Shown: piece by piece, positions 7,888 to 15,177 of the stretch | Position numbering within the stretch: position 1 is the stretch's first letter | Layout of the letters: each line of letters starts with the position of its first letter | The notes under the pieces: generated by a model | What the model was told of the DNA's origin: nothing | Seen by the model: only the letters and a program-made list of their open reading frames with translations | Database searches by the model: none | Position numbers and translations under genes: made by a program | Source: Stigmatella ashevillena | GTDB lineage: Bacteria > Myxococcota > Myxococcia > Myxococcales > Myxococcaceae | Assembly (NCBI RefSeq): GCF_028368975.1 | Contig: NZ_JAQNDM010000002.1 | Coordinates: forward strand, 8,922,425-8,986,424 | Reading direction: 5' to 3' | DNA length: 64,000 bases

Positions 7888-9525
7888 ATGAAACTGCGAA
7901 GCATCGTGATCTGGGCCGTGTTGTGGGTGGGCTGTGGCGTCATCGAGCAGGAGCCGCGTATTGAGGAGAGCGCGCCAGCAGAGGCATCCGCGTCGATGGA
8001 TGAACGCGTCTCAGGTGAGAGCCGCTTCGCGCGGGAGGAGCTGGGCGAGGGGGGGAGCACAGTCGGCGCCATGGTGGGGGGGCCCCCTGCGGTGCAACTC
8101 CAGCGCTGGCCTTTCGAGCCCATGGCTCAGTCGGAATGCGCCAGTGGAAAGGGCTTCACCCTGAGCCAGCTCTACGGCCAGACGTGCTTCGCCTACGTTG
8201 CAAAGGTGGGCGGCAACTCAGGCTACTCACAGACCGGTTACATGCACTCGGGTCTGGACTTCGCCATCCCGGGCAAGACCAAGCTCTACGCCGTGGCGGA
8301 TGGTGAGGTCGTCTGCGCCGGGGCTGGCTCCTGCGAATGGGGAGGAATGACCGTCTGTGGCCACCCCGCCGCCACGACGATGAACTGCTGTGACGTCTAC
8401 CCCAACGGTGTCTGCCCGGCCCCGGAGCAGCGCTACCACCTGGTCATCCAGTCCGGAGACGCCCGCATCCTCTACGGCCATGTCTATAAGACGAAGGCCG
8501 GCCTGACCGTGGGGGCGCAGGTGAAGGCGGGGGATGAGCTGGGCGAGTCGGGCGATGCCAGCGGGCCACACCTGCACTTCGAGGTGCGCCACATCAGCAA
8601 CGAGGGATTCGATCCAGTGGCTTTTTTCCCCCTGAGGGATCAGGAGATGGTCCGCGAAGGCTTCACGGTCAATCAGGGCGATCATCTTTGTCGAGACGAC
8701 CTTGGTTCTCAGCCGAGCACCCTCTTTGGCCAATACTCCGGCTGGGTGGAAGAGGGCTGCACCTCCTGGCCGGACGCGCCGACAGGGCCAGTGCGCTGCG
8801 CGGATGGCTTCACCGGCCGGGCCGTCACGGTCTGCACCCCGCCGCTGCCGCCAGTGCCACAGCAGTTCTCGCCTGCGGGCGGGGCTCACGCGGAGGACTT
8901 CTCTCCCACCTTCCGCTGGAGGCGGCCCACCAACCCAAGCGGCTATCCCCTCACCTACGACATCGAGGTGAAGTCGCCCGACGGCGTGGTCCAGATGCTC
9001 TCTCAGGACACGGTGTGCAACGTCTTCGGAACGGGCGACTGCTACACGAGTTATTACCAGCCGTTCCCGACGAAGTACCCAGTGGGGCCCACGCAGTGGA
9101 TGTGGCGCGCCCGGAGCCGGCAGAACGGCCAGTACTCCACGTGGGCCTCGACGAGCTTCACTCCGTTCCTCGACAGCCTCACGCCCTCGTTCTTCCGTCC
9201 CGCGCCGGGGCAGACGATCGACTTGAAGGATTGGCAGAACCGCATGGTCTTCACCGTGCCCACGGGTTGGGACGGCACGGACCGGGCGCTCACCGTGGAG
9301 CTCTACAGCGGCACCACGCTGCTCCGCAGCATCATCCAGTCCAACCTGGGACGCACGCTCCCGTGCATGCATACCACCGATCCGAACCTGCGCGTGTGTG
9401 CCCTGGAGTCGGGCTACACGACCACCGCCAAGGGCACGCTCCGCCTCGAGGCGCACCCGGTGACGTACTCCACCATGGCCGTCGATCGCACCCGGACGGT
9501 GTCGGTCAGCTACAACCAGCCGTAG
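7888..9525 (+). CDS. M23 (LytM) metallopeptidase lipoprotein
   Basis: A 545-residue exported lipoprotein (Leu-Trp-Val-Gly-Cys at residues 12-16) with a peptidase M23 domain at about residues 115-240. The zinc ligands are visible: His120 and Asp124 in His-Ser-Gly-Leu-Asp, and His228/His230 in Gly-Pro-His-Leu-His-Phe-Glu-Val. M23 enzymes cut peptide cross-links of peptidoglycan, so wall remodelling or attack on prey walls is likely. The domain carries an unusual Cys-rich insertion (Cys143 to Cys176, six Cys) in the catalytic fold. Residues about 320-545 form beta-rich Ig/FN3-like modules, probably for binding. GGAGGG precedes the ATG at 7888. It appears to be a single-gene unit between two hairpins. 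Confidence 0.88.
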   Translation: MKLRSIVIWAVLWVGCGVIEQEPRIEESAPAEASASMDERVSGESRFAREELGEGGSTVGAMVGGPPAVQLQRWPFEPMAQSECASGKGFTLSQLYGQTCFAYVAKVGGNSGYSQTGYMHSGLDFAIPGKTKLYAVADGEVVCAGAGSCEWGGMTVCGHPAATTMNCCDVYPNGVCPAPEQRYHLVIQSGDARILYGHVYKTKAGLTVGAQVKAGDELGESGDASGPHLHFEVRHISNEGFDPVAFFPLRDQEMVREGFTVNQGDHLCRDDLGSQPSTLFGQYSGWVEEGCTSWPDAPTGPVRCADGFTGRAVTVCTPPLPPVPQQFSPAGGAHAEDFSPTFRWRRPTNPSGYPLTYDIEVKSPDGVVQMLSQDTVCNVFGTGDCYTSYYQPFPTKYPVGPTQWMWRARSRQNGQYSTWASTSFTPFLDSLTPSFFRPAPGQTIDLKDWQNRMVFTVPTGWDGTDRALTVELYSGTTLLRSIIQSNLGRTLPCMHTTDPNLRVCALESGYTTTAKGTLRLEAHPVTYSTMAVDRTRTVSVSYNQP

Positions 9526-9829
9526 GTGCCGGGGATGCCCAAGTCATGCTGGCGAGCCGGGGTGCGCCACGAGGCGCCCCTGTTCAGTCTGGCGGGAGCA
9601 AGCACGCGCGAAGGGCTGGCGCCAGAGTAGGCGCGGCGCTCGCCCCGGTTGGATGGTCGTCTTCCCGCCGCACGAGCGCCTGCACCCAAGCGAGGAGGGG
9701 ACAGACCGCCCTCCCAGCAAGGGACGAGGCTCGCTTTCGCGCTCCAGCCCTGCCTCGGGTTGCAACGGCTTCCTTCCGTCCTCATGACGGAGGGAGACCT
9801 CAGGTACTGGAGCGATCCCGGGAGGCGGG
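9526..9829. other. Intergenic stretch, 304 bases
   Basis: No credible gene is seen in this gap. It opens with a terminator-like hairpin (9559-9580) and closes with a strong ribosome site (GGAGGCGGG) before the GH15 start at 9830. The promoter of the GH15 gene presumably lies here, but I could not pick a convincing -35/-10 pair. Confidence 0.5.
9559..9580 (+). terminator. Hairpin after the M23 gene
   Basis: GGGG-T-GCGCC (9559-9568) pairs with GGCGCCCC (9573-9580) across an ACGA loop with one bulged T, 34 bases after the M23 stop. TGTTCAGTCT follows, only mildly T-rich. Confidence 0.45.
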
Positions 9830-11731
9830 ATGCGGCAACGGATTGACGACTATGCGTTGCTGGGCGATTGCCACTCCGCGGCGCTCGTCGGTCGCGACGG
9901 CTCCATCGACTGGGCGTGCTTCCCCCGGTTCGACTCGCCCGCGGTGTTCTGTCGCATCCTCGATGTGCGTCGCGGGGGCACCTTCCAGGTGTGTCCCGAG
10001 CGCCCCTACCAGTCCACGCGCCGGTACATCGATGACACCAACGTCCTCGTCACCACCTTCACCACGCCGACCGGAGTGTTGGAGGTGACGGACTGCATGC
10101 CCGTCCGCCTCGGCCGGGAGCGAGGCCCAGGGGTCGGGACGAGGTACTCGCTGCTGCGGAGGCTGCGTTGCGTCGGCGGCGAGGTGGAGGCGCACTTGGT
10201 GGTGGCGCCCCGCTTTGAGTACGGCGCCTTCGTTCCAAGCATCCGTCTCACCTCGGCGCATACGGCGGAGTTGGTGGGGGGGGCGGACGCGTTGTGGGTG
10301 ACGGCCACGCGCCCGATGGTGGCGTACGAGCGTGCCCTGCGTGCCCGATGGCGCCTGTGTGCGGGGGACGAAGCCTGGGTGGAGGCGGCCTGGACCTCCT
10401 CGCTCGTGGAGCGCCGCCTGGAGGCGATGCCGGACCTCGCCACGCTGCGACAGCGGCTGGAGGACACGGTGGCCTACTGGCGCGAGTGGATCTCCCACTG
10501 CGCTTACGACGGCGAGTACGCACCGCAGGTGCGCCGCTCGGCGCTGGTGCTGAAGGCGCTCACGTACGTGCCCTCGGGAGCCATCATCGCGGCCCCCACC
10601 ACCTCCTTGCCCGAGGAGCCCGGAGGTGTGCGCAATTGGGACTATCGCTACACCTGGCTGAGGGACACGACGCTCACGCTCATCTCGCTGATGTTGCTGG
10701 GGTACCAGGAGGAGGCGCTCGCTTTCCGGCACTGGTTGGCGCGCACCAGCGCGGGGCGTGTCGAAGACATTCAGATCATGTACGACATTCGGGGCCACCG
10801 GCTGCTGCCGGAGATGGAGCTGGCCCACCTCGAGGGCCACCGAGGCTCGCGACCGGTGCGCATCGGCAACGGGGCGGTGAAGCAGCTTCAGCTCGACGTC
10901 TTCGGGGAGATGCTGGAGGCGGTGTGGCTGTTCGCGAAGATGGGCGGGCCGGTCTCGGTGAAGACCTGGGACTTCCTGTGCAAGCTGGTGGAGCACGTGT
11001 GCCAGCGGTGGCACGAGCCGGACCAGGGGCTGTGGGAGATACGCGACGAGCCCCGGCACTTCATCCACTCGAAGCTGCTGTGCTGGGTGGCGTTGGATCG
11101 GGCGGTGCGCGTTGCGCGGACGCGGCGGTTTCCTGCACCTGTGGGACGCTGGGTTCGCGAGCGTGAGCGAGTCAGGGAGTACCTCCTGCGGGAGGGTCGG
11201 CGCACGGGGTGGTTCCCCCAGGCGGTAGGCTCGGAGAGGGCGGATGCTTCGGTCCTGCAAATGCCCGCGCTGGGCTTCCTCCCGGCTGCCCACCCGCTGA
11301 TGAGCCGCACGGTGGAGCGGGTTCGCCAGCGGCTGGAGAAGGAGGGGCTCCTTTACCGCTACCACGCCCCGGATGGCGTGGGCGGAGGAGAGGGGGCTTT
11401 TCTCCTGTGCTCGTTCTGGCTGCATGACGTGCTGGTGCACTCGGGGAAAACGCAGGAGGCGGAAGCGCTGCTACGGCACCTGCTGCGGATGGCCAATGAC
11501 GTGGGCCTTTACGCGGAGGAGGCGGTGCCCGGGACGGGCGAGGCGCTGGGCAACTTCCCGCAGGCCTTCACGCACATGGCGCTGGTGGCCTCGTGCGCGC
11601 AGCTCTCCGCGGCCCGGAGCTTTCAGCTCCCGAGGCCCGGTGCGTACGACTTCGCGGACTTCGCACTCACCTACCACCTCGGCAGGCGCGCCATCCTCAT
11701 GTCCCACTTCTCGGTGGAAGCGGTGCAGTGA
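9830..11731 (+). CDS. Glycoside hydrolase family 15 (glucoamylase/trehalase-like)
   Basis: A 633-residue cytoplasmic protein (no signal peptide) of bacterial GH15 length. It opens with the family's Ile-Asp-Asp-Tyr-Ala-Leu-Leu-Gly-Asp-Cys-His-Ser-Ala-Ala-Leu and Asp-Gly-Ser-Ile-Asp-Trp. The catalytic (alpha/alpha)6 barrel shows Asn-Trp-Asp-Tyr-Arg-Tyr-Thr-Trp-Leu-Arg-Asp near residue 267, Leu-Pro-Glu-Met-Glu-Leu-Ala-His-Leu-Glu-Gly near 325 and Leu-Gly-Asn-Phe-Pro-Gln-Ala-Phe-Thr-His near the C-terminus. These motifs are shared by glucan 1,4-alpha-glucosidases and by GH15 trehalases of actinobacteria, so the substrate (alpha-glucan end or trehalose) cannot be settled from sequence. The start is fixed by GGGAGG just upstream. 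Confidence 0.9.
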   Translation: MRQRIDDYALLGDCHSAALVGRDGSIDWACFPRFDSPAVFCRILDVRRGGTFQVCPERPYQSTRRYIDDTNVLVTTFTTPTGVLEVTDCMPVRLGRERGPGVGTRYSLLRRLRCVGGEVEAHLVVAPRFEYGAFVPSIRLTSAHTAELVGGADALWVTATRPMVAYERALRARWRLCAGDEAWVEAAWTSSLVERRLEAMPDLATLRQRLEDTVAYWREWISHCAYDGEYAPQVRRSALVLKALTYVPSGAIIAAPTTSLPEEPGGVRNWDYRYTWLRDTTLTLISLMLLGYQEEALAFRHWLARTSAGRVEDIQIMYDIRGHRLLPEMELAHLEGHRGSRPVRIGNGAVKQLQLDVFGEMLEAVWLFAKMGGPVSVKTWDFLCKLVEHVCQRWHEPDQGLWEIRDEPRHFIHSKLLCWVALDRAVRVARTRRFPAPVGRWVRERERVREYLLREGRRTGWFPQAVGSERADASVLQMPALGFLPAAHPLMSRTVERVRQRLEKEGLLYRYHAPDGVGGGEGAFLLCSFWLHDVLVHSGKTQEAEALLRHLLRMANDVGLYAEEAVPGTGEALGNFPQAFTHMALVASCAQLSAARSFQLPRPGAYDFADFALTYHLGRRAILMSHFSVEAVQ

Positions 11732-11828
11732 GCGGACGCGCTTCCACGCGGAGAGTATCGGGTACAGGACAGTGACCCTGTCCTGCTGTCGGAGTTCTTC
11801 CTCGGCAAGGCCTCTCCAGACTCGCCCG

Positions 11829-11900
11829 ATGGCACCCAGGCACCGCGTCTATCTCATCCCCGGCTTCTTCGGGTTCACTCACCTGGGGGACGAGGGGCCG
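11829..11900 (+). pseudogene. N-terminal remnant of a lipase/alpha-beta hydrolase
   Basis: Starting at an ATG at 11829 the plus strand encodes Met-Ala-Pro-Arg-His-Arg-Val-Tyr-Leu-Ile-Pro-Gly-Phe-Phe-Gly-Phe-Thr-His-Leu-Gly, which looks like the first strand and oxyanion-hole region of a secreted-lipase-type alpha/beta hydrolase. After about 23 codons the similarity stops and the frame drifts into the antisense of the decarboxylase gene that ends at 11920. No nucleophile elbow or other lipase part is present, so this is a broken 5-prime end left by a deletion or rearrangement. Confidence 0.55.
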
Positions 11901-11919
11901 GAACGGAGTCACCAGGAAC

Positions 11920-13182
11920 CTATAGCGCGACCGCGATGTCCTGCCTCACCTGGACCACGTTCTTTGCCGCCGTATCCCCAGACCCCGTGCCCCCATCTGC
12001 CAATTCGGCGTTGTCCGTGATGTAGAGCGCAGCGATCTTCGCTTTTTCGAACAGGGTGCAGCACGTCGACCCGCCGAACGCGAAGTGGCCGATTTCGTCT
12101 CCTCGCTGCACCGAGGCGCCTTCTTGGATCGTCGCCTCGCAGGAAGACACCTCCGTCAGCCCCACGAAAACCATGGCGATCTGCCCAATGCTCGGATTTT
12201 CGGGCTCGATGAAGACGATCGTCCGCGTGTTGACGTGGCTCAGGAACGGGAAGGATGCCGCGTAGTCTTGATCCGGGGCCGGTTGCGCAAAGAAATACCC
12301 TGGGACCGTATGCACTTTCTTGATCTTGCCCGTCACGGGCGAGTGCCAGCGGTGGTAGTTGAAGGGCATCAGGACGATCTGCACTGCCAGCCCGTCGACG
12401 AAGGGTTGCAGCAGGGGACTCTCGGCACTCTCGGCGAGGAGATCCGTGAGGTAATACTGTTCGCCTTTGATGTCGAACGCGGCTTCACGCTGCACCTGCT
12501 TGGAGATCTTCCAGACTTGCCCATCCACGGGGCTGATCACCCGCTTCCCTGTGGGATCCGGCGCACAGGGGCGGCTGGTATCGAAGTCCTTGAACGCGCG
12601 AATGAAGAACTCATTCCAGGAAGTGAATCCTCCATGCGGCTTGGCTGGGTCGTAGACGTAATCATTCATGCTCAGGTACTGGCAGGCCTCCTCGCTGAGC
12701 CAGTTCCCGTAGGAGTCGTTCAGGTAAGCGAGAGAAGCAGGTGTCTCCAGGTTGGCATGGTAGGCTTTCAGGATGTCGGCGAAATAAGGCCGGACCGCCT
12801 CGTTGGTGAAGAAATAATACCCGTAGGTGTTCTCCATGAAGGGTTGCAGGACCGTGTAGAACGGCAGCGCAGCCATGAAGTTCGAATCATACTTGGGATA
12901 GCTGTGGAGCGCGTTGTCGAGCTGCTGGAAGAAGTCCGTCGGCGTCTTGATGTTGATGGGGTTTTTCTGGTTGGCCCCGTCCAGCATGTTCCCGATGTAG
13001 ATGCGGAGGAACTTGTTCTCCGGACGTCTCACATAATCGGCCAACGCTTGCACGGAGGGCGCAAGGTCTCGATGACGCTTGCGAGGACTCTCCGCGAAGA
13101 GCCGATTCGACTCGGCGGCCCTCAACGCCGACCGGGCAGGAGAGGCTTTGGACAGGAGTTCGAAATAAGAGGTTCGTTTCAT
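11920..13182 (-). CDS. Phosphatidylserine decarboxylase-like, soluble
   Basis: A 420-residue protein of the PSD family with the autoprocessing machinery intact: Asp220 in Ile-Ser-Pro-Val-Asp-Gly, His277 in Tyr-His-Arg-Trp-His-Ser, and the self-cleavage site Gly-Gly-Ser-Thr with Ser372, which should become the pyruvoyl group. It differs from the housekeeping membrane enzyme: there is no hydrophobic membrane helix, and about 150 extra N-terminal residues match the size of the PSD-associated N-terminal domain found in fungal and some bacterial soluble members, the group that includes the tryptophan decarboxylase PsiD. The substrate may therefore be a free amino acid rather than a lipid; this is inference. 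The start at 13182 is set by AAAGGTG; the frame is open to 13209. It is probably co-transcribed with the upstream cytochrome-like gene (48-bp gap). Confidence 0.85.
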   Translation of the reverse strand: MKRTSYFELLSKASPARSALRAAESNRLFAESPRKRHRDLAPSVQALADYVRRPENKFLRIYIGNMLDGANQKNPINIKTPTDFFQQLDNALHSYPKYDSNFMAALPFYTVLQPFMENTYGYYFFTNEAVRPYFADILKAYHANLETPASLAYLNDSYGNWLSEEACQYLSMNDYVYDPAKPHGGFTSWNEFFIRAFKDFDTSRPCAPDPTGKRVISPVDGQVWKISKQVQREAAFDIKGEQYYLTDLLAESAESPLLQPFVDGLAVQIVLMPFNYHRWHSPVTGKIKKVHTVPGYFFAQPAPDQDYAASFPFLSHVNTRTIVFIEPENPSIGQIAMVFVGLTEVSSCEATIQEGASVQRGDEIGHFAFGGSTCCTLFEKAKIAALYITDNAELADGGTGSGDTAAKNVVQVRQDIAVAL

Positions 13183-13230
13183 GGGAAGACACCTTTCATG
13201 AGAGAGCACCGGAGGACCAGTGCATGGACG

Positions 13231-14439
13231 TCATGGGGCCAGGAGCACGCCCCACATGAAGCTGAACGTCTGCGACCCTTCGAGGACGGCTGGAATCGGA
13301 GGCCCCATTGGGTTGTATGGAAGCATCGCCTTGGCCGCATCCGTGGGCGCGCCTGTCGCGCTGAACGAGGCATAGGCGTGGCAGCCGATGCAGGACGACG
13401 CGGCCACGGTGCCGTTGCCGACGATGCGCTCGATGACAGAGTTGCCCAGCGCATACGGCGTGCCGTCTGCGGCGAGGTAGTCGACCTGCGTCGACTTCAA
13501 GCAATAGTTCTGCCAGACGGCAGACAGCTTGCTCTGCGCCATGATGGCTTTCAGCGCCGGGGTCTTCTCGCAAGCTCCGTACTGGGTGTTGACCCCATTC
13601 CGGGCTGGTGGCACGGCCGGAGCCGTAGCGCCGAAGGTATCGAAGCAACCCAGATCGTCGCAGCGTCCAGGGGTCATCTGGTGCTCGAAGGTGCCCCACA
13701 CCCAGTTCGGGTTCTGCCTGCTGGCCACGTGCAGCGAGACGAGGGCGTACTCCGTTGAGCCAGAGGTGTTGGTATAATAAAGCTTCCGGATGCGATCCAC
13801 GCTGCCAAGCGCGGGGAGCCACTGGAGCAGGGTCGGGAGCGGGACCCAGTCGCCTTTGACCGCGATGGACGGTGTCGGCATGTCGATGGTGATGGACTTC
13901 TGGAACGCCGTCTTCAGCCCCTCCTGGGTGTTCAAAGCGTTGCTGACGATGTAGTCGAACATGGCGCGGTTTCGCTTGACCTCCTCGGCGATACACGGAG
14001 AGGGCGTTCCGGCGGTGGGAAAGCCACCCACCGCGGCGTTGCCGGGTGTGGCACACCCCACGTCGATGGGGCTCCGCAAGTGGGCACGCACAGCCAGGAG
14101 ACGACTGGTCTGGAACTTCTTCGGCGCCGCAGGATCGGGCCAAGCGGGTGTTTTCGAGAAGGTGTCTGCGTCCGAGGCCCAGGTTTCGAAGACCACCGGC
14201 GATGGGTTCACCGCAGACATCGGTGCTGTGAACGCGGCGAACAACTGCCAGATGAACTCGTCAGAGTTCTGGGTCGTGCCTTCCACGGCCCCCGCCCGTG
14301 CCGGTACCGCCACCACGACGGGGGCAGAGTTGTCGCTCGAAGGGGGCTTGCTATCCAGGGGCTTTGAGGATTTCGTGCAGGCCGCGCTTAGTATGATGCA
14401 AGACAAGCCCAGCAGAGAGGACAGACGTGCTTTGCGCAT
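13231..14439 (-). CDS. c-type cytochrome-like lipoprotein (one CxxCH)
   Basis: A 402-residue exported lipoprotein (signal peptide ending Leu-Ser-Ala-Ala-Cys at residue 21). One haem-attachment motif, Cys-Ile-Gly-Cys-His, lies at residues 350-354, near the C-terminus. The preceding 300 residues contain Trp-rich stretches (Phe-Ile-Trp-Gln-Leu-Phe, Phe-Glu-Thr-Trp) and no second CxxCH. I read it as a periplasmic mono-haem protein of a family I cannot name; similar proteins are annotated only as cytochrome c family. The start at 14439 was chosen for its GGAG at good spacing; an ATG at 14454 and an open frame to 14562 are alternatives. It is first in a likely operon with the PSD-like gene. Confidence 0.75.
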   Translation of the reverse strand: MRKARLSSLLGLSCIILSAACTKSSKPLDSKPPSSDNSAPVVVAVPARAGAVEGTTQNSDEFIWQLFAAFTAPMSAVNPSPVVFETWASDADTFSKTPAWPDPAAPKKFQTSRLLAVRAHLRSPIDVGCATPGNAAVGGFPTAGTPSPCIAEEVKRNRAMFDYIVSNALNTQEGLKTAFQKSITIDMPTPSIAVKGDWVPLPTLLQWLPALGSVDRIRKLYYTNTSGSTEYALVSLHVASRQNPNWVWGTFEHQMTPGRCDDLGCFDTFGATAPAVPPARNGVNTQYGACEKTPALKAIMAQSKLSAVWQNYCLKSTQVDYLAADGTPYALGNSVIERIVGNGTVAASSCIGCHAYASFSATGAPTDAAKAMLPYNPMGPPIPAVLEGSQTFSFMWGVLLAP

Positions 14440-14560
14440 GTTCTTGGACTCCATCGTACAGGTGGAAGGCCTACACTGCGTTTCGCCGCTCCTCGAGCCT
14501 AGGCAGAAGGCTGTCTGTATTGCCACCCTCAAGCACGAGAGTTTAAAACGCGCTCGCACC

Positions 14561-14589
14561 AAATCCGCTCACACGGTTTTCACGGATTT
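14561..14589. repeat. Inverted repeat in a divergent promoter region
   Basis: AAATCCG (14561-14567) and CGGATTT (14583-14589) are perfect complements 15 bases apart, in the 216-bp gap between the leftward cytochrome gene (start 14439) and the rightward small secreted protein (start 14656). A shared operator is possible. Confidence 0.35.
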
Positions 14590-14655
14590 CATGCAAGATG
14601 GGGTCACGCGGGAGCCCCATGGGCGCCTGCGCCCCCCATGCACAGGAGTCCTCCC

Positions 14656-15078
14656 ATGAAGGCTTTCCGTCCCCTCGCCGCCGCCGCGCTGCTCGTGTCC
14701 GCCCCCGCTCTGGCCGCGCACACCATTGGGTCCACCCATGGCCTGTACATCGGCGATAACGGCGCGACCTTTCCAGCAACGGGCGTCAGCATGACGATCA
14801 GCTGGAACGAGAGCACGATGTTCGCTGATGCGAGCTTCCACGGCATCGCGAACGGCAACAGCTATGACTTCGAGCTGGTCGGCTCGTCTGTCACGTCCGT
14901 CACCGCCTCGAACATTACCGGTCTGTGGAACATCAAGCGCAACGGCGCGCTCATCTGCACCGGTTGCACCGGCAGCGCCTATGGGCTGAACGCGTCGGTG
15001 GGCACCGGCATCAAGTTCTACGACAGCACGTACGCGTTTCACTTCAGCGCCACCGTGGATTCGCGCCAGGATTTCTGA
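14656..15078 (+). CDS. Small secreted protein, unknown function
   Basis: A 140-residue exported protein. The ATG at 14656 has AGGAG 8 bases upstream and opens a clean signal peptide (Met-Lys-Ala-Phe-Arg-Pro, Leu/Ala core, Ala-Leu-Ala-Ala end); an upstream in-frame ATG at 14638 lacks this logic. The mature part is small, beta-rich and Gly/Ser/Thr-rich, with two cysteines in Cys-Thr-Gly-Cys that could form a disulfide. I do not recognise the family. It is monocistronic and shares a bidirectional terminator with the gene that faces it. Confidence 0.7.
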   Translation: MKAFRPLAAAALLVSAPALAAHTIGSTHGLYIGDNGATFPATGVSMTISWNESTMFADASFHGIANGNSYDFELVGSSVTSVTASNITGLWNIKRNGALICTGCTGSAYGLNASVGTGIKFYDSTYAFHFSATVDSRQDF

Positions 15079-15086
15079 TGGGCGAG

Positions 15087-15129
15087 GGCTCCAGTCCTGA
15101 CTTTGTGAGAAACGCTCAGGGCTGGAGCC
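15087..15129. terminator. Bidirectional hairpin terminator
   Basis: GGCTCCAG-T-CCTGA (15087-15100) pairs with TCAGG-G-CTGGAGCC (15116-15129), a 14-bp stem with a single mismatch and a 15-base loop. It sits in the 99-bp gap between two convergent genes. Confidence 0.65.
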
Positions 15130-15177
15130 GCCGGGCCGTTCGCCGGACCGCACCGCTGAAAAGAGCGAAACGCGAAG

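Noticed and set aside
14644-14655. Alternative start at 14638 for the small secreted protein
   Set aside because: The ribosome site AGGAG at 14644 lies downstream of that ATG and fits only the start at 14656.
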